This document shows, one piece after another, positions 1 to 5,812 of a stretch of DNA of 14,751 bases. Position numbers and translations under genes: made by a program. The stretch comes from DASZHJ01 sp035541215 (lineage in GTDB: Bacteria > Pseudomonadota > Alphaproteobacteria > ATCC43930 > CGMCC-115725). Below the pieces are notes generated by a model, which ran no database searches, was not told where the DNA came from, and saw only the letters and a list, made by a program, of their open reading frames with translations. The stretch is from assembly GCA_035541215.1 (NCBI GenBank), contig DATKNV010000172.1:1-14751 (forward strand), given 5' to 3'. How positions within the stretch are numbered: the stretch's first letter is position 1; each line of letters opens with the position of its first letter.

Positions 1-1
1 G

Positions 2-1093
2 AACTTCGCCTCGCCCTGGAACTGCATCTACAGTGCGGCGCGGCTCAAGGAGGACGCGAACTTCCCGAAGACGCACGTGATGGGGAGCGGTGCCTTCGTC
101 TTCGTGGAGCACGTGAAGGGGGAGCGCTGGGTGGGCAAGCGCTTCGACAAGTATTTCGAGCCGGGCCGGCCCTATCTCGACGGCTACGAGGCCTATTTCC
201 TGAGCGGCAAGGCGGTGGTGGAGGCGATGATCGCGGGCAAGATCCAGGCTCAGTTCCGCGGCTTCACCCCGGAGGAGCGCGATACGCTGGTCGCGAAACT
301 CGGCGACAAGGTCACCGTGAACGAGGGGCCTTGGATCAACAATCTTCTCGTGGTCTTCAACGCGAAGCGCCCGCCCTTCGACGACGCGCGCGTGCGCCGC
401 GCGCTCTCGCTCGCGGTCGACCGCTGGAAGGCGGCCGAGGATCTGCAGAACTCGACCTTCCTCAAATTCGTGGGCGGCGTGATGCGGCCGGGCTACTCCA
501 TGGCGACGCCCGAGCGCGAGCTCGCGACGCTTCCGGGCTTCTCGCGGGACATCGAGGCCTCGCGTGCGGAGGCGCGCCGCCTCCTCGCGGCGGCAGGGCA
601 GCAGCACCTCAAGATCAAGTTCACGAACCGCGACATCCCGATCCCCTATGGACCCGCCGTGGACTACCTCATCGAGTCCTGGCGCGCGATCGGCGTCGAG
701 ACGACGCAGGAGAAGCTCAACACCAAGGCCTGGCAGAGCGCGCTCGAGAAAGGCGAGTTCGAGGTCGCGATCGACTTCGTCGGCGACTACTTCGACGACC
801 CCACGCTGCAGCTCACCAAATACGTCTCGGTCGATCTGTCGCCGGTCAATTACTCGCATTCGACCGACCGCTTCCTCGACGCGCTCTACATCGGTCAGGC
901 CGTGACGTCCGATCCGCGCCAGCGCAGCAAGATCGTGCGCGACTTCGAGCGCCACGCCATGACCGAGGCCTATTCCGTGCCGCTACTCTGGTGGACCCGC
1001 ATCATCGTGAACTCCGCCGCGCTCAAGGGCTGGAACTTCACGCCGAGCCATTACCTCGATCAGGACCTGAGCGAGGTCTGGCTCGACCGTTGA
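2..1093 (+). CDS. ABC transporter substrate-binding protein, family 5 (peptide/nickel type), 5'-truncated
   Basis: This is the periplasmic solute-binding component of a peptide/oligopeptide-type ABC importer (SBP_bac_5 family). The reading frame is open from base 2, so the gene starts upstream of the window; about 363 codons of the C-terminal part are present, against roughly 550-620 residues for complete members. Visible family marks are the block around VFNAKRPPFDDARVRRALSLA, the classic conserved 'N...PF.D.RVR.A...A.DR' segment, and the later YGPAVDYLIESWRAIGVET segment in lobe II. The end of the protein (SVPLLWW, then a short tail) is also typical. A GTG/ATG pair near 77-82 could be mistaken for a start, but homologous sequence (PWNCIYSAARL) continues upstream of it. 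Permease and ATPase genes are not in the window. The bound substrate cannot be told from sequence alone. It converges with the NIPSNAP gene, 13 bases away. Confidence 0.9.
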   Translation, partial: NFASPWNCIYSAARLKEDANFPKTHVMGSGAFVFVEHVKGERWVGKRFDKYFEPGRPYLDGYEAYFLSGKAVVEAMIAGKIQAQFRGFTPEERDTLVAKLGDKVTVNEGPWINNLLVVFNAKRPPFDDARVRRALSLAVDRWKAAEDLQNSTFLKFVGGVMRPGYSMATPERELATLPGFSRDIEASRAEARRLLAAAGQQHLKIKFTNRDIPIPYGPAVDYLIESWRAIGVETTQEKLNTKAWQSALEKGEFEVAIDFVGDYFDDPTLQLTKYVSVDLSPVNYSHSTDRFLDALYIGQAVTSDPRQRSKIVRDFERHAMTEAYSVPLLWWTRIIVNSAALKGWNFTPSHYLDQDLSEVWLDR

Positions 1094-1106
1094 GCGGGCA
1101 GGGGAG

Positions 1107-1433
1107 CTACTTCACCGAGGAGAAGGAGGTCGGCTGCAGGATCGTGTTGGTGATCGAGGCGACGATCGGCCCGTCGCGCTCGGTCTCCGCGCGCTTCGCG
1201 ATCCATTCGGGATCGGCCTGGAAGGAGGCCCACTTCTTGTCGCGATCGCCGAGCGATTCCCATTGAAGGAGATAATAGAGATCCTGGTTGGACTCGCCGA
1301 CCACCACGGTCCAGAAGCCGGCCTGCTTGATGCCGTGCTTCGCCCAGAGGCCGAGCGTGATGGTCTCGAAGCGCTTGAGCAGCGCCGGAAGCCGGCCGGG
1401 CACGCAGTGATAGACACGAAGCTCGTAGATCAT
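1107..1433 (-). CDS. NIPSNAP family protein
   Basis: This is a small 108-residue protein of the NIPSNAP family, a dimeric alpha/beta-barrel (ferredoxin-like) fold. The start MIYELRVYHC is the family's usual first strand, followed by GRLPALLKRFE and KHGIKQAGFW, then a YYLLQWESL strand and an arginine/lysine-rich helix. The ATG at 1433 was chosen because the family motif begins exactly there and an AGGGGA ribosome binding site lies just upstream; an in-frame upstream extension is low-complexity and reads through the csaA 3' region. Bacterial members have no firmly assigned reaction, so no biochemical role is claimed. It lies 73 bases downstream of csaA on the same strand and could be cotranscribed. 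A 6-bp inverted repeat sits in that gap. Confidence 0.85.
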   Translation of the reverse strand: MIYELRVYHCVPGRLPALLKRFETITLGLWAKHGIKQAGFWTVVVGESNQDLYYLLQWESLGDRDKKWASFQADPEWIAKRAETERDGPIVASITNTILQPTSFSSVK

Positions 1434-1473
1434 GGTTTCCCCTGTGAACCGTCGGAAGGAAGGCCGCGACCAT

Positions 1474-1490
1474 AGCGCATCGGTTGCGCT
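1474..1490 (-). repeat. Short inverted repeat in the csaA-NIPSNAP gap
   Basis: AGCGCA (1474-1479) and TGCGCT (1485-1490) form a perfect 6-bp inverted repeat around a 5-base loop. It lies between the csaA stop and the NIPSNAP start. No T-tract follows on either strand, so it is not an intrinsic terminator. It could be a weak hairpin or simply chance in GC-rich DNA. Confidence 0.25.
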
Positions 1491-1506
1491 TGGGCGAGGC
1501 GGGGAA

Positions 1507-1842
1507 TCAGAAGAGCTTCCCCCCGTTCGGCACGGGCTTTTCCGGTGCGATGAGGACGACGGCGCCCTCGGCATCGGGGAAGCCCAGCACCAGGATCTCC
1601 GACATGAACTTGCCGATCTGCTTCGGCGGGAAGTTCACGACCGCCGCGACTTGCCGCCCGAGGAGCTCCTCGGTCCGGTAGTGCACGGTGAGTTGCGCCG
1701 AGGTCCTCTTCACGCCGATCTCCGGCCCGAAGTCGACCTGCAGCTTGTAGGCGGGCCGGCGCGCTTCGGGATAGGGCTCGGCGGCGACGATCGTCCCGAC
1801 GCGGATGTCGACCCTGACGAAATCCTCGTAGCCGATGGTCAT
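1507..1842 (-). CDS. csaA: CsaA-type tRNA-binding protein / export-related chaperone
   Basis: This 111-residue protein is a stand-alone tRNA-binding domain (OB fold), the size expected for CsaA. Diagnostic features are the N-terminal DFVRVDIRVGTIVAAEPYPEA strand pair, the KLQVDFGPEIG and KRTSAQLT blocks, the LLGRQVAAVVNFPPKQIG segment and the C-terminal PEKPVPNGGKL end. CsaA homodimers bind tRNA, and the Bacillus protein was described as a chaperone in protein export; its role in alphaproteobacteria is less clear. The ATG at 1842 was preferred over an in-frame upstream start at 1881 because homology begins with MTIGYEDF and a GAGGGGA ribosome binding site sits 3-4 bases before it. A perfect 8-bp inverted repeat overlaps the edge of that site. 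It is downstream of the phasin gene but separated from it by a strong terminator. Confidence 0.9.
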   Translation of the reverse strand: MTIGYEDFVRVDIRVGTIVAAEPYPEARRPAYKLQVDFGPEIGVKRTSAQLTVHYRTEELLGRQVAAVVNFPPKQIGKFMSEILVLGFPDAEGAVVLIAPEKPVPNGGKLF

Positions 1843-1848
1843 CGTCCC

Positions 1849-1871
1849 CTCGCCCCATTGTGCGGGGCGAG
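1849..1871 (-). promoter_or_regulatory. Inverted repeat at the csaA ribosome binding site
   Basis: CTCGCCCC (1849-1856) and GGGGCGAG (1864-1871) are perfect 8-bp arms around a 7-base loop. On the csaA transcript the downstream arm ends inside the Shine-Dalgarno region, whose core (AGGGG) covers 1846-1850. The hairpin could therefore tune ribosome access, or the palindrome could bind a protein. No experimental counterpart is known to me, and chance formation in GC-rich DNA is possible. Confidence 0.35.
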
Positions 1872-1893
1872 ACGCTAGCATCGGCGGGCGCGC

Positions 1894-1925
1894 AAAAAAA
1901 GGAGGCCGCCTCGAGGGCGGCCTCC
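1894..1925 (-). terminator. Intrinsic terminator of the phasin gene
   Basis: Read on the minus strand, GGAGGCCGCC, a 5-base loop CTCGA, and GGCGGCCTCC form a perfect 10-bp stem followed directly by seven T residues (1894-1900 on the plus strand are all A). It starts 28 bases after the phasin stop codon. This is a textbook Rho-independent terminator and separates phasin from csaA transcription. Confidence 0.92.
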
Positions 1926-1953
1926 AACTCAGACGTCAGCGCTTGGGGGAGGG

Positions 1954-2394
1954 TTACTGACGCTGGGTCTTCTTCTTGGCGAGCGTGCCCCACTCCTCGA
2001 GGCTCTCGGTGAAGCGCTTGTTCAGCACCTCGAACGCCTCGCTCTGGGTCTTGCCCGCGAGCTCGACCAGCTCACGCGTGCTCTCGACGCTCTTGTCGAG
2101 GGCCTGCTTCGCATAAGCGGCCTGCTTCTGCAGCCGCTCCTCGGCCGTGCCGGTCTCGGTCCAGGCGCGCACGAGAGCCGAAGCCTCGTCCATCGCCGAG
2201 CGCGCGATCTCGACCTGCCGCTTGGCCAGCTCCTGGAAGCCCTGCACCGCAAGCTGGTTCGCCTGGGTGAGCGCCTCGAGGTTCTTGCGCTGGGAAGCCA
2301 TCACCGCCTCGACATCGAGGCTGGCGAAAGGAAAGCCGGCGAAGAGCTTGCCGACTTCCGTCTCGAAGAATTTGCCGTTGACCATCGCCGTCAT
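1954..2394 (-). CDS. Phasin family protein (PHA granule-associated)
   Basis: This is a 146-residue phasin, a small amphipathic helical protein that coats polyhydroxyalkanoate granules. The family signature is the segment DVEAVMASQRKNLEALTQAN followed by LAVQGFQELAKRQVEI, then long helices rich in E, A and Q. The protein has no cysteine and is basic at the C-terminus (LAKKKTQRQ). The start is uncertain. The frame stays open upstream to 2526, but a promoter at 2441-2469 puts the transcript start near 2434, so only ATGs at 2418, 2394 and 2385 are possible. None has a strong ribosome binding site; 2394 (MTAMVNGKFFE) is chosen as the compromise. The gene is monocistronic, with its own promoter, a PhaR-like operator and a strong terminator. 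No PHA synthase, depolymerase or phaR gene is present here. Confidence 0.87.
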   Translation of the reverse strand: MTAMVNGKFFETEVGKLFAGFPFASLDVEAVMASQRKNLEALTQANQLAVQGFQELAKRQVEIARSAMDEASALVRAWTETGTAEERLQKQAAYAKQALDKSVESTRELVELAGKTQSEAFEVLNKRFTESLEEWGTLAKKKTQRQ

Positions 2395-2420
2395 CCCGTT
2401 TCTGGAGGTTAAGTCCATTG

Positions 2421-2431
2421 CTGCAGTGCAG
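2421..2431 (-). promoter_or_regulatory. Probable PhaR operator, CTGC-N3-GCAG
   Basis: The sequence CTGCAGTGCAG is an exact CTGC-N3-GCAG palindrome. From memory, this is the TGC-rich motif footprinted for the PHA regulator PhaR in front of the Paracoccus denitrificans phasin gene. It lies 9 bases downstream of the phasin -10 element, covering roughly +4 to +14 of the predicted transcript, an ideal place for repression. The position and the match to a phasin gene both support it. Confidence 0.65.
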
Positions 2432-2440
2432 CATGGCAGG

Positions 2441-2469
2441 AATATGGCACCGGGCGTTCCGGGCGTCAA
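2441..2469 (-). promoter_or_regulatory. Sigma-70-type promoter of the phasin gene
   Basis: On the minus strand TTGACG (plus 2464-2469) is followed after 17 bases by CATATT (plus 2441-2446). This predicts a transcript start near 2434. An A-tract at 2479-2485, upstream of the -35 box, could act as an UP element. The promoter excludes the long upstream open frame as coding sequence. Confidence 0.6.
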
Positions 2470-2487
2470 GGCCGGCTCAAAAAAATA

Positions 2488-2498
2488 CTGCGCCGCAC
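2488..2498 (-). promoter_or_regulatory. Possible second, imperfect PhaR-like site
   Basis: CTGCGCCGCAC matches CTGC-N3-GCAG at all but the last base. It lies about 20 bases upstream of the phasin -35 box, and another TGCA core follows at 2501-2504. Two spaced TGC-rich sites would fit cooperative binding, but this one is imperfect and may be chance. Confidence 0.3.
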
Positions 2499-2674
2499 CA
2501 TGCAGAGTCGACGTGCAAGGTGGCATGGACTTATCCTTCTGAAATATAACGAATTAATTATGGTCTATCGGTGTGCCTCGGTGTTGCCCTCGACACACTT
2601 ACAACGCGGCCGCCAAAAGGGTCGGCTCTCTATCGCCATCTAGGGTATCATTTGCGGTGCAACACGGAGATCGC

Positions 2675-3124
2675 ATGCCGTCGTTCAAGCCGAAGGACGA
2701 AAATTTCGAGGCGCGGGTTCGGGATAGCTTCTCCCGTCAGCCATTGATGACGCTCATCGGCGCCCGGCTCAACCGGGTCGAGCCCGGCCGGGCCGAGATC
2801 GAGCTCCCGTTCCGGGCGGACCTGACGCAGCAGCACGGATATCTCCATGCGGGCATCACGAGTGCGATCGCGGATTCCGCGGGCGGCTACGCCGGCTATT
2901 CGCTCTTCCCCGCGGGAAGCTCGATTCTGACGGTGGAGTTCAAGATCAACCTAGTGGCGCCCGCAGCCGGCGAGCGGTTCCTGGCCGTCGGGGAGGTCCT
3001 CCGCCCGGGACGCACGCTTACGGTTTGCAGCCTAGAGGTCTTCGCCCTCCGCAGCGGCGAGCGCACGACCATCGCGGTCGGCCAGCAGACGCTGATCTGC
3101 CTCGAGGACCGGCCCGACCGTTAA
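2675..3124 (+). CDS. PaaI-family hotdog thioesterase
   Basis: This is a 149-residue single hotdog-fold protein of the PaaI/YdiI acyl-CoA thioesterase group, expected to hydrolyse an acyl- or aryl-CoA in the cytoplasm. The active-site helix is clear: QQHGYLHAGITSAIADSAGG around residues 52-70, with the HG..H.G pattern and the conserved Asp at about 67. The strand SILTVEFKINLVAPA follows, as in the family. The ATG at 2675 has a GGAG ribosome binding site 6 bases upstream and matches the start of the homologous region; in-frame upstream sequence from 2573 is not protein-like. It is divergent from the phasin, with a 280-base gap that contains the phasin promoter and an AT-rich patch at 2537-2563. 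I see no convincing promoter for this gene in it. Its stop codon overlaps that of the TetR gene. The substrate cannot be told from sequence. Confidence 0.88.
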   Translation: MPSFKPKDENFEARVRDSFSRQPLMTLIGARLNRVEPGRAEIELPFRADLTQQHGYLHAGITSAIADSAGGYAGYSLFPAGSSILTVEFKINLVAPAAGERFLAVGEVLRPGRTLTVCSLEVFALRSGERTTIAVGQQTLICLEDRPDR

Positions 3125-3756
3125 GCCGGCTGCTTCTCCCGACTACCGCCCCAGCGAAGGCCCGCAAGGCCGAGCCAGGGCTCCGCCTGCGAGAGCCTAC
3201 GGTCGAGGGCGGCCATGGTCTTCGAGAGATCGGCGGTGTCGTCGTCGAGGAAGGTGCGGCTCACGCAGAGATAGAGGGCGGCAATCGCGCGCACATGGAA
3301 GCGTCCGCGCGGTCCCGCGCTCGAGAGGCCGGCGGCCTCGAGCGTCCAGGCCATCGAGCGCATCAGCGCGGGTGTCGCGCAGAGCGCCAAGGGCGGGTCG
3401 GTGAGGAGATCGCGCGCGATCGCCTTGAGGGCGGCACGATGCGGCTTCAGCGCGTCGAAGCGGCGCATCAGCACCTCGAAGAGGCGGTCGCGCGGCGTCT
3501 CCTCGGCGTCGGGAGCCGCCGTTCCCGCGAGCACCTGCTCGTCCGTGCGCGCCATCAGCCCCGCGATGATCGCCGAGCGCGAACGGAACTCCGCATAGAC
3601 CTCGTGGAGCGGCATGTCCGCCTCGCCCGCAATGGCGCCGAGGGACGCGCCGCGCCAGCCCGAGCGCTCCGAGAGCGCCAGCGCCGCGTCGAGGATGCGG
3701 TCGCGCGGGGTTGCCGGCTTTGCCTTCGCTTTCGATCCCGTGGGTCGCTTAGCCAT
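3121..3756 (-). CDS. TetR/AcrR family transcriptional regulator
   Basis: This 211-residue protein has an N-terminal TetR helix-turn-helix at about residues 17-62 (RDRILDAALALSERSGWRGA, then LGAIAGEADMPLHEVYAEF, then RSRSAIIAGLM). A variable helical ligand domain follows. The first 15 residues are basic and Lys/Ala/Pro-rich. The helix-turn-helix is a divergent version, with LHEVYAEFRSRSAI in place of the usual 'lY.yF.sKe.L'. The ATG at 3756 has a full AGGAGG ribosome binding site 6 bases upstream. Targets are unknown. It is convergent with the thioesterase gene, so it does not share a promoter region with it, and it lies downstream of the YbaK-family gene on the same strand. The COQ9 family has a similar N-terminal fold; the recognisable helix-turn-helix makes a DNA-binding regulator more likely, though the COQ9 option is not excluded. 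Confidence 0.8.
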   Translation of the reverse strand: MAKRPTGSKAKAKPATPRDRILDAALALSERSGWRGASLGAIAGEADMPLHEVYAEFRSRSAIIAGLMARTDEQVLAGTAAPDAEETPRDRLFEVLMRRFDALKPHRAALKAIARDLLTDPPLALCATPALMRSMAWTLEAAGLSSAGPRGRFHVRAIAALYLCVSRTFLDDDTADLSKTMAALDRRLSQAEPWLGLAGLRWGGSREKQPA

Positions 3757-3775
3757 GGTCTGCCTCCTGCCACCG

Positions 3776-3803
3776 AGTGTAGCGGGCCTGCGCCGGGGAG
3801 CAA
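3776..3803 (-). promoter_or_regulatory. Candidate promoter of the TetR gene
   Basis: On the minus strand TTGCTC (plus 3798-3803) and TACACT (plus 3776-3781) are spaced by 16 bases. The predicted transcript start, near 3769, would leave a leader of only about a dozen bases that holds the AGGAGG site. It is a moderate match only; readthrough from the upstream YbaK-family gene is the alternative. Confidence 0.35.
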
Positions 3804-3824
3804 CCCAGAGGCCGTCCGCGCCCC

Positions 3825-4301
3825 TTATTTGACCGTCATCACCCTGCCGCCGGTGAGCCGCTCGAGCTCGGCGGGGCTCAGCGGGAAGACCGCATGCGGG
3901 TGACCCGCGGCCGCCCAGATGACCTCGTGCCGACGCAGGTCCTCGTCGATGAAGATGACGGGAGGCGTTGCGTGGCCGATGGGGGCAACGCCGCCGATCG
4001 CGTAGCCCGTGCTCCCGCGCACGAACTCGGCGTCCGCCTTGCCGATCGCCTGACCCAGCGCCGCCGCGATCTTCTTCTCGTCGACGCGGTTGACACCGCT
4101 CGCGATCACCAGCACCGGCCGCCCGCTCGCGGCGCGGAACACCAGGGATTTGGCGATCTGCGCAACGGTACAGCCGATCGCGGCCGCGGCGTCGGCGGCG
4201 GTTCGTGCGGTCACGGGGAATTGCTTCACGACCGCCGTCGAGCCTGCCGCGCGCAGCAACTCCTGAACCCGCGCTGCCGCGGGAGCCAGGGCTTCGCTCA
4301 T
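3825..4301 (-). CDS. YbaK/EbsC-family aminoacyl-tRNA deacylase
   Basis: This is a 158-residue member of the YbaK/ProX editing family, which hydrolyses mischarged aminoacyl-tRNA in trans (Cys-tRNAPro or Ala-tRNAPro in studied members). Family marks are the central IAKSLVF segment with its conserved lysine, the SGVNRVDEKKIAAALG block, the STGYAIGGVAPIGH loop and the C-terminal VFPLSPAELERLTGG. The ATG at 4301 lies 4 bases after the proC stop codon, with a weak GGCGGA site at the end of proC, so translational coupling is likely. It closes the ybjN - proC - ybaK run. Which mischarged tRNA it edits cannot be settled here; the GGVxPxG loop places it in the general YbaK group and not in the INS domain of ProRS. 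Confidence 0.88.
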   Translation of the reverse strand: MSEALAPAAARVQELLRAAGSTAVVKQFPVTARTAADAAAAIGCTVAQIAKSLVFRAASGRPVLVIASGVNRVDEKKIAAALGQAIGKADAEFVRGSTGYAIGGVAPIGHATPPVIFIDEDLRRHEVIWAAAGHPHAVFPLSPAELERLTGGRVMTVK

Positions 4302-4305
4302 TCCG

Positions 4306-5133
4306 TTAATCCGCCAGTTCCCGGGAGCGGCGCGCCGCCGCCGCCACCGCCTTGATCATGAGCGATTCGAGACCGTCGGGCGCCATCAAAACGTCGAGAG
4401 CCGCCCGCGTCGTGCCGCCGGGGCTGGTGACAGCTTCCCGGAGCTTCGAGGCGGGCTCGTGCGAGAGCCGCGCGAGCTCGCCGGAGCCCGCGACGGTGGC
4501 GAGCGACAGCCGCATGGCGAGATCGGGCGGCAATCCCGCCGCCACGCCCGCCTTGGCGAGACACTCGATCAGCAGGAAGACGTAGGCGGGTCCGCTGCCG
4601 GAGACAGCCGTCACCGCGTCGATGAGGCCTTCCTCCTCGACCCAGCCGACCTCGCCGACCGCGGAAAGCAGCACATCGGCGATCCGGCGCTGGGTCGGCG
4701 TCACCCGGGGATTGGCGACGGCGATGCTGATGCCGCGGCCGACGGCTGCAGGCGTGTTCGGCATCGCTCGCACCACGGCTGCCTCGTCATCGATGTGGCG
4801 CGCGAAATAGGAAAGCGTCTTGCCCGCGGCGATCGAGAGGAAGAGCGAGCGGCCGACGAAGCGCCTGTAGGGCTTGAGCACGCCCTCCATCGCCTGGGGC
4901 TTCACCGCGAAAACCACGGCATCGGGCGCGAAGGCCGCCGGAATTTCCTCGGGCCGCTTGTGGCGCTCGACCAGGCGCTCGCCCGCGAAGCCGTCGGCGC
5001 CCATGCCGGGCTCGACGACGAGGACGTGGCGCGCTGCGCCGCGCTCCAGCCAGCCCTTGAGGAGCGCCCCGCCCATCTTGCCGCACCCGACGAGGAGCAG
5101 GATCGTCGCGGGCGGCTTGCCGCCCGCGCTCAT
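4306..5133 (-). CDS. proC: Pyrroline-5-carboxylate reductase
   Basis: ProC performs the last step of proline synthesis, reducing 1-pyrroline-5-carboxylate to proline with NAD(P)H in the cytoplasm. The 275-residue protein has the N-terminal Rossmann motif LLVGCGKMGGALL (about residues 13-25), the VFAVKPQAM strand-turn, the RAMPNTPAAVGRG segment and the C-terminal P5CR signature region TAVSGSGPAYVFLLIECLA. SPGGTTRAAL follows in the dimerisation domain. The ATG at 5133 overlaps the TAA stop of the ybjN-domain gene by one base (TAATG), which indicates coupled translation. A longer frame to 5235 lies inside the ybjN gene and is not homologous. Length and motifs are complete. Confidence 0.95.
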   Translation of the reverse strand: MSAGGKPPATILLLVGCGKMGGALLKGWLERGAARHVLVVEPGMGADGFAGERLVERHKRPEEIPAAFAPDAVVFAVKPQAMEGVLKPYRRFVGRSLFLSIAAGKTLSYFARHIDDEAAVVRAMPNTPAAVGRGISIAVANPRVTPTQRRIADVLLSAVGEVGWVEEEGLIDAVTAVSGSGPAYVFLLIECLAKAGVAAGLPPDLAMRLSLATVAGSGELARLSHEPASKLREAVTSPGGTTRAALDVLMAPDGLESLMIKAVAAAARRSRELAD

Positions 5134-5636
5134 TAGGCTTCGCCCACGGGATCGATCATCGCCGCGGCGATCGCGTCCTCCGCGTCCTTGCCGCCCCAGA
5201 TCACGAGCTGGAAGGCCGGGTAGAATCGCTCGCACTCCGTCAGCGCGATGTCCACGAGATCCTCGAGCTGCTCGACGCTCGCTCCCAGTGCGCCCCTGAG
5301 CAGCACGCCGTGGCGGAAGCAGGGGGCGGGGTCGTCAAGACCGAGATCGAAATGACCGATCCAGAGCTTCTCGTTGACCGCCGCGAGGAGCTCGTAGACC
5401 GAGCCGCGCCGGGCTTTCGCCACCTTCATGTCGAAGCCGCAGGAGAAGTGCAGCGCATTCGTCTCCTGCTGCCAGAGGAAGAACATCCGGTAGTCGCACC
5501 AGCGCCCCGAGACCTCCACGACCATCTCGTCGCTGCTGGCGCGGTCGTGCGCCCACTCGTTGGCCTGGACGATTTCCTCGATGAGATCGATGGGATTGGC
5601 CGCCGCCGTTGCCGTCTCGACTGCAATCGCGGTCAT
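5133..5636 (-). CDS. YbjN domain-containing protein
   Basis: This is a 167-residue protein of the YbjN family, annotated as a putative sensory-transduction regulator with a type III secretion chaperone-like fold; its biochemical role is unknown. The N-terminal half holds NPIDLIEEIVQANEWAHDR and the strand VEVSGRWCDYRMFFLWQQE, the latter resembling the family's 'y.g.w.dy...f.w' core. HFDLGLDDPAPCFRHGVLL and a C-terminal helix rich in acidic residues follow. The ATG at 5636 is chosen because a GGAGG ribosome binding site lies 5 bases upstream; the ATG at 5648 lacks one. The gene starts the ybjN-proC-ybaK run and is 176 bases downstream of ubiK. That gap contains a stable hairpin at 5693-5719. 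Confidence 0.82.
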   Translation of the reverse strand: MTAIAVETATAAANPIDLIEEIVQANEWAHDRASSDEMVVEVSGRWCDYRMFFLWQQETNALHFSCGFDMKVAKARRGSVYELLAAVNEKLWIGHFDLGLDDPAPCFRHGVLLRGALGASVEQLEDLVDIALTECERFYPAFQLVIWGGKDAEDAIAAAMIDPVGEA

Positions 5637-5692
5637 GGCGCCCTCCATAAAGTCCCCGCGGGCTGTCGGGCTGACCATCGTCTCCCGACATC

Positions 5693-5719
5693 TGGTGGGG
5701 TTTTCCCCTTTACCCACCA
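5693..5719 (-). repeat. Hairpin with two alternative pairings in the ybjN leader
   Basis: TGGTGGG (5693-5699) and CCCACCA (5713-5719) are perfect 7-bp arms around a 13-base loop. Inside, GGGG-TTTT-CCCC (5697-5708) forms a competing 4-bp hairpin that uses part of the same 5' arm. It lies 57 bases or more upstream of the ybjN start. It could be an operator or a leader-RNA structure. It is not a terminator, because no T-run follows either arm. Confidence 0.4.
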
Positions 5720-5762
5720 TAAGCAGTAGGGTGCCAAAGCGTTTCCGCGCACGCAAGGCAAG

Positions 5763-5792
5763 ATTTTGTGTGCCCACGAAAATCAGCCACAA
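5763..5792 (-). promoter_or_regulatory. Weak candidate promoter for ybjN-proC-ybaK
   Basis: On the minus strand TTGTGG (plus 5787-5792) and CAAAAT (plus 5763-5768) are 18 bases apart in an AT-richer stretch after the ubiK stop. The predicted start near 5756 would give a leader of about 120 bases containing the 5693-5719 hairpin. Matches are only 3 of 6 and 4 of 6 to consensus. Confidence 0.25.
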
Positions 5793-5812
5793 AATAGAGT
5801 CGCGCCAAAGGC

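Noticed and set aside
77..82. The GTG/ATG near 77 as the start of the first binding-protein gene.
   Set aside because: The frame is open and protein-like back to base 2, and the protein would lack its N-terminal lobe and signal peptide.
2395..2526. The N-terminal extension of the phasin frame up to 2526 as real coding sequence.
   Set aside because: It contains the promoter and operator, lacks phasin homology and has no ribosome binding site.
5723..5738. A sigma-54-like element upstream of ybjN: TTGGCAC followed by CTGCTT on the minus strand.
   Set aside because: The GG and GC pairs are 9 bases apart where sigma-54 promoters need 10, and that spacing is strict.
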